From: Planctomycetota bacterium
Lineage (GTDB): Bacteria > Planctomycetota > Planctomycetia > Gemmatales > Gemmataceae
DNA length: 64,000 bases
Direction of reading: 5' to 3'
NCBI GenBank assembly: GCA_021807595.1
Contig: JAKBCS010000006.1
Location: 1 to 64,000, forward strand
The translations under genes were made by a program, and so were the position numbers. This document shows positions 62,516 to 64,000 of this stretch, in pieces (the first letter of the stretch is position 1; every line of letters begins with the position of its first letter). Under the pieces are notes generated by a model, which saw only the letters and a list, made by a program, of their open reading frames with translations, was not told the DNA's origin and ran no database searches.

Positions 62516-64000
62516 ATGGGCCTATTCAAGCGAAGTGCCACGGATCGAACCCTTCCCCCTTCGCGCGGCAGATGGAAGCGCCGATTCTTGACGGCGTTCG
62601 CCTTGTTGGCGATAACGATCTTCTTGTCGCCGATTCTCATCGCGCGCACGCCGCTGCGCAACTGGCTGATCGCGCGAGCCGTGCCGCAGCTTCAGGGGGA
62701 CATTCGCATCGGCGGCGCGTCGTTGTGGTGGTTCAGCGCCCCGGTCGTCACCGATCTCGATGTCCGCGATCTCGATGGCCGATCGCTCTTGCATGTCCCA
62801 CGCGTCGAGACCGAGAAATCGTTGCTCCGACTCCTCTGCCACCCCCTCGACCTCGGCGACATTCGTTTCACGCGCCCCGCCGTCCACATCGTCTGCTCGC
62901 GCCAGAGCAGTAACTTGGAAACGACGTTGGCTTATTGGCTGCGGCTGAAAGACGTACCTTCCGACTCTCCGTTGGCGCTCGACGGGATCGGCTTCCGCGC
63001 CGTTGTCGAAGGGGCCAGCGCGGTGATGGAAGACGAAGAAGGCGGCCAGGCTTGGTCGCTCGATCCCCTGGATCTGACCGTCGAAGTGGCCCGCGATCGA
63101 CGCACTCCGTCGCGGATCGAACTGGACGCGACGGCGATGGAGTCGCGCCGCGAGGGCCGACTGCACTTCGGCGCATCGGCGCACCTGATCGAGGGAACTA
63201 ACGGGCCGCCGCGCCTTCGAGCCGAGGGCGAATTGCACGCCGAAGATTTGCCGCTCGACGCCTTGGAGCCGATCCTTCGCCGCATCGAGCCGCGCCTCCG
63301 CCTCGGCGGTTGGCTCAACGCCGATTTGCAGCTGCAACCCGGCAGCGAATCCAACGGCGGGCCGGACCTGCGCGTGGCGGGCAATGTCGCCATCCAGGCG
63401 CTCACCGCCAGCGATTCCCTCTTGGGAGGAGACGTGTTGCACTTGGCGCGCGTCGATGCGCCGTGCCGATTCGCCTTGGAGGGCAGCCGACTGACCGTCG
63501 AACAGTTGGAGGTGCAATCCGAAGTCGGCAAGGTCAACCTCGGCGGCACGATCGATCTGGGCAAGGACTCGCGCGCGGCCGTCCTTCAGCCCGGCCAACG
63601 GCTCGACGCCGAGCTAAACCTCGTCCGCTTGGCCGAATTGCTGCCGGACGCCTTGCATCTGACCAAGGACACGCGCATTCAATCGGGAGTGCTGTCGCTG
63701 CATCTGCACAGTTCGCAGCGCGGCGAAAGCCTCCTGTGGGAAGGCCATGTCCACACTTCCGATCTGGAAGGTCTGTATCAGGGGCAGCGCATCGTGTGGA
63801 AGGAGCCGTTCGCGCTCGTTCTGGCCGCCCATCAGGAGACCAACGATTCGCTGCCGATTTTGGAACGCTTCCGCTGCGATTCGGACTTCCTCCGTTTGGA
63901 GATATCCGGTTCGTTGGAAGAATGGACGGCGCGAGGCACCTTCAATCTCGGACGGCTGAGCGAACATTTGGCCGGCTTCGTCGAACTCGGTTCGCTGCGC
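62516..64000 (+). CDS. AsmA/TamB-like envelope protein, 5' part
   Basis: An open frame of at least 495 codons that runs off the window. The N-terminus has a single membrane anchor (RRFLTAFALLAITIFLSPIL), then long beta-rich repeats typical of AsmA/TamB lipid-transfer-like proteins: WWFSAPVVTDLDVRDLDGRS, ARVDAPCRFALEGSRLTVEQ, INLGGTIDLGKDS-like strands (VNLGGTIDLG here). These bridge inner and outer membrane. ATG 62516 follows AGGATGC. The antisense frames in this stretch are shadows. Confidence 0.8.
   Translation, partial: MGLFKRSATDRTLPPSRGRWKRRFLTAFALLAITIFLSPILIARTPLRNWLIARAVPQLQGDIRIGGASLWWFSAPVVTDLDVRDLDGRSLLHVPRVETEKSLLRLLCHPLDLGDIRFTRPAVHIVCSRQSSNLETTLAYWLRLKDVPSDSPLALDGIGFRAVVEGASAVMEDEEGGQAWSLDPLDLTVEVARDRRTPSRIELDATAMESRREGRLHFGASAHLIEGTNGPPRLRAEGELHAEDLPLDALEPILRRIEPRLRLGGWLNADLQLQPGSESNGGPDLRVAGNVAIQALTASDSLLGGDVLHLARVDAPCRFALEGSRLTVEQLEVQSEVGKVNLGGTIDLGKDSRAAVLQPGQRLDAELNLVRLAELLPDALHLTKDTRIQSGVLSLHLHSSQRGESLLWEGHVHTSDLEGLYQGQRIVWKEPFALVLAAHQETNDSLPILERFRCDSDFLRLEISGSLEEWTARGTFNLGRLSEHLAGFVELGSLR

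Overview
The window looks like chromosomal DNA of a planctomycete, probably close to Gemmataceae. This is inferred from gene content and was not tested by phylogeny. The evidence is high GC, PEP-CTERM and VPEID-CTERM proteins with a fused exosortase E/CPBP protease, glutamine synthetase type III, a Tad locus, WD40 and HEAT proteins with N-terminal zinc ribbons, sigma-like regulators, and lipid A genes (lpxD, lpxI). No rRNA, tRNA, CRISPR array, prophage or complete insertion sequence was recognised. About 50 genes are called; most ribosome-binding sites are GGAG/GAGG-like.

Layout. 0-9 kb: a PEP-CTERM propeller protein, a Uma2-family protein, a doubled MITE-like repeat, a minus-strand group (cysK, a ParA ATPase, ybeY, an ECF sigma factor), a WD40 protein and a small unknown protein. 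9-14 kb: nitrogen cluster amt-glnB-glnN on the minus strand, with a candidate sigma-54 promoter before amt. 14-22 kb: a YceK-like lipoprotein, a gamma carbonic anhydrase, an M24-like probable pseudoenzyme, rpsB-tsf, a Gly/Phe/Asn repeat protein, and the coupled pair lpxD-lpxI. 22-35 kb: envelope and surface genes, comprising a GH10-like protein, three GT-C/GT87-type membrane proteins, exosortase E with its VPEID-CTERM substrate, two thioester-type PEP-CTERM proteins on either side of them, a metzincin-like protease and an NYN-cold-shock protein. 35.5-49 kb: a complete-looking Tad (type IVc) pilus locus with three Flp pilins, peptidase, CpaB, secretin, TadZ, TadA, TadB, TadC and accessory genes. 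49-60 kb: larC, a sigma-like protein with a signal peptide, a truncated DNA methyltransferase, a DUF4129 protein, and a three-gene minus-strand set (FHA membrane protein, zinc-ribbon membrane protein, zinc-ribbon/WD40/HEAT protein). 60-64 kb: aspS and the start of an AsmA-like protein that runs off the window.

A striking feature is the density of intergenic hairpin repeats, in several families. Family A has GTTAGCCGCGA-type arms. Family B has a CCGGCAGCGT/GCTGCCGGGT core. Family C is built on CCCTCTCCCCTGTACTCAGG and bounded by GAGTCTGTCCC. There are also hairpins made of degenerate heptamers or octamers. Some copies supply stop codons, C-terminal residues or internal residues of genes. The best candidates for under-described biology are the exosortase E/VPEID/thioester neighbourhood, the FHA-zinc-ribbon-WD40 set, the sigma-like protein with a signal peptide, and the repeat families that have entered coding sequence.
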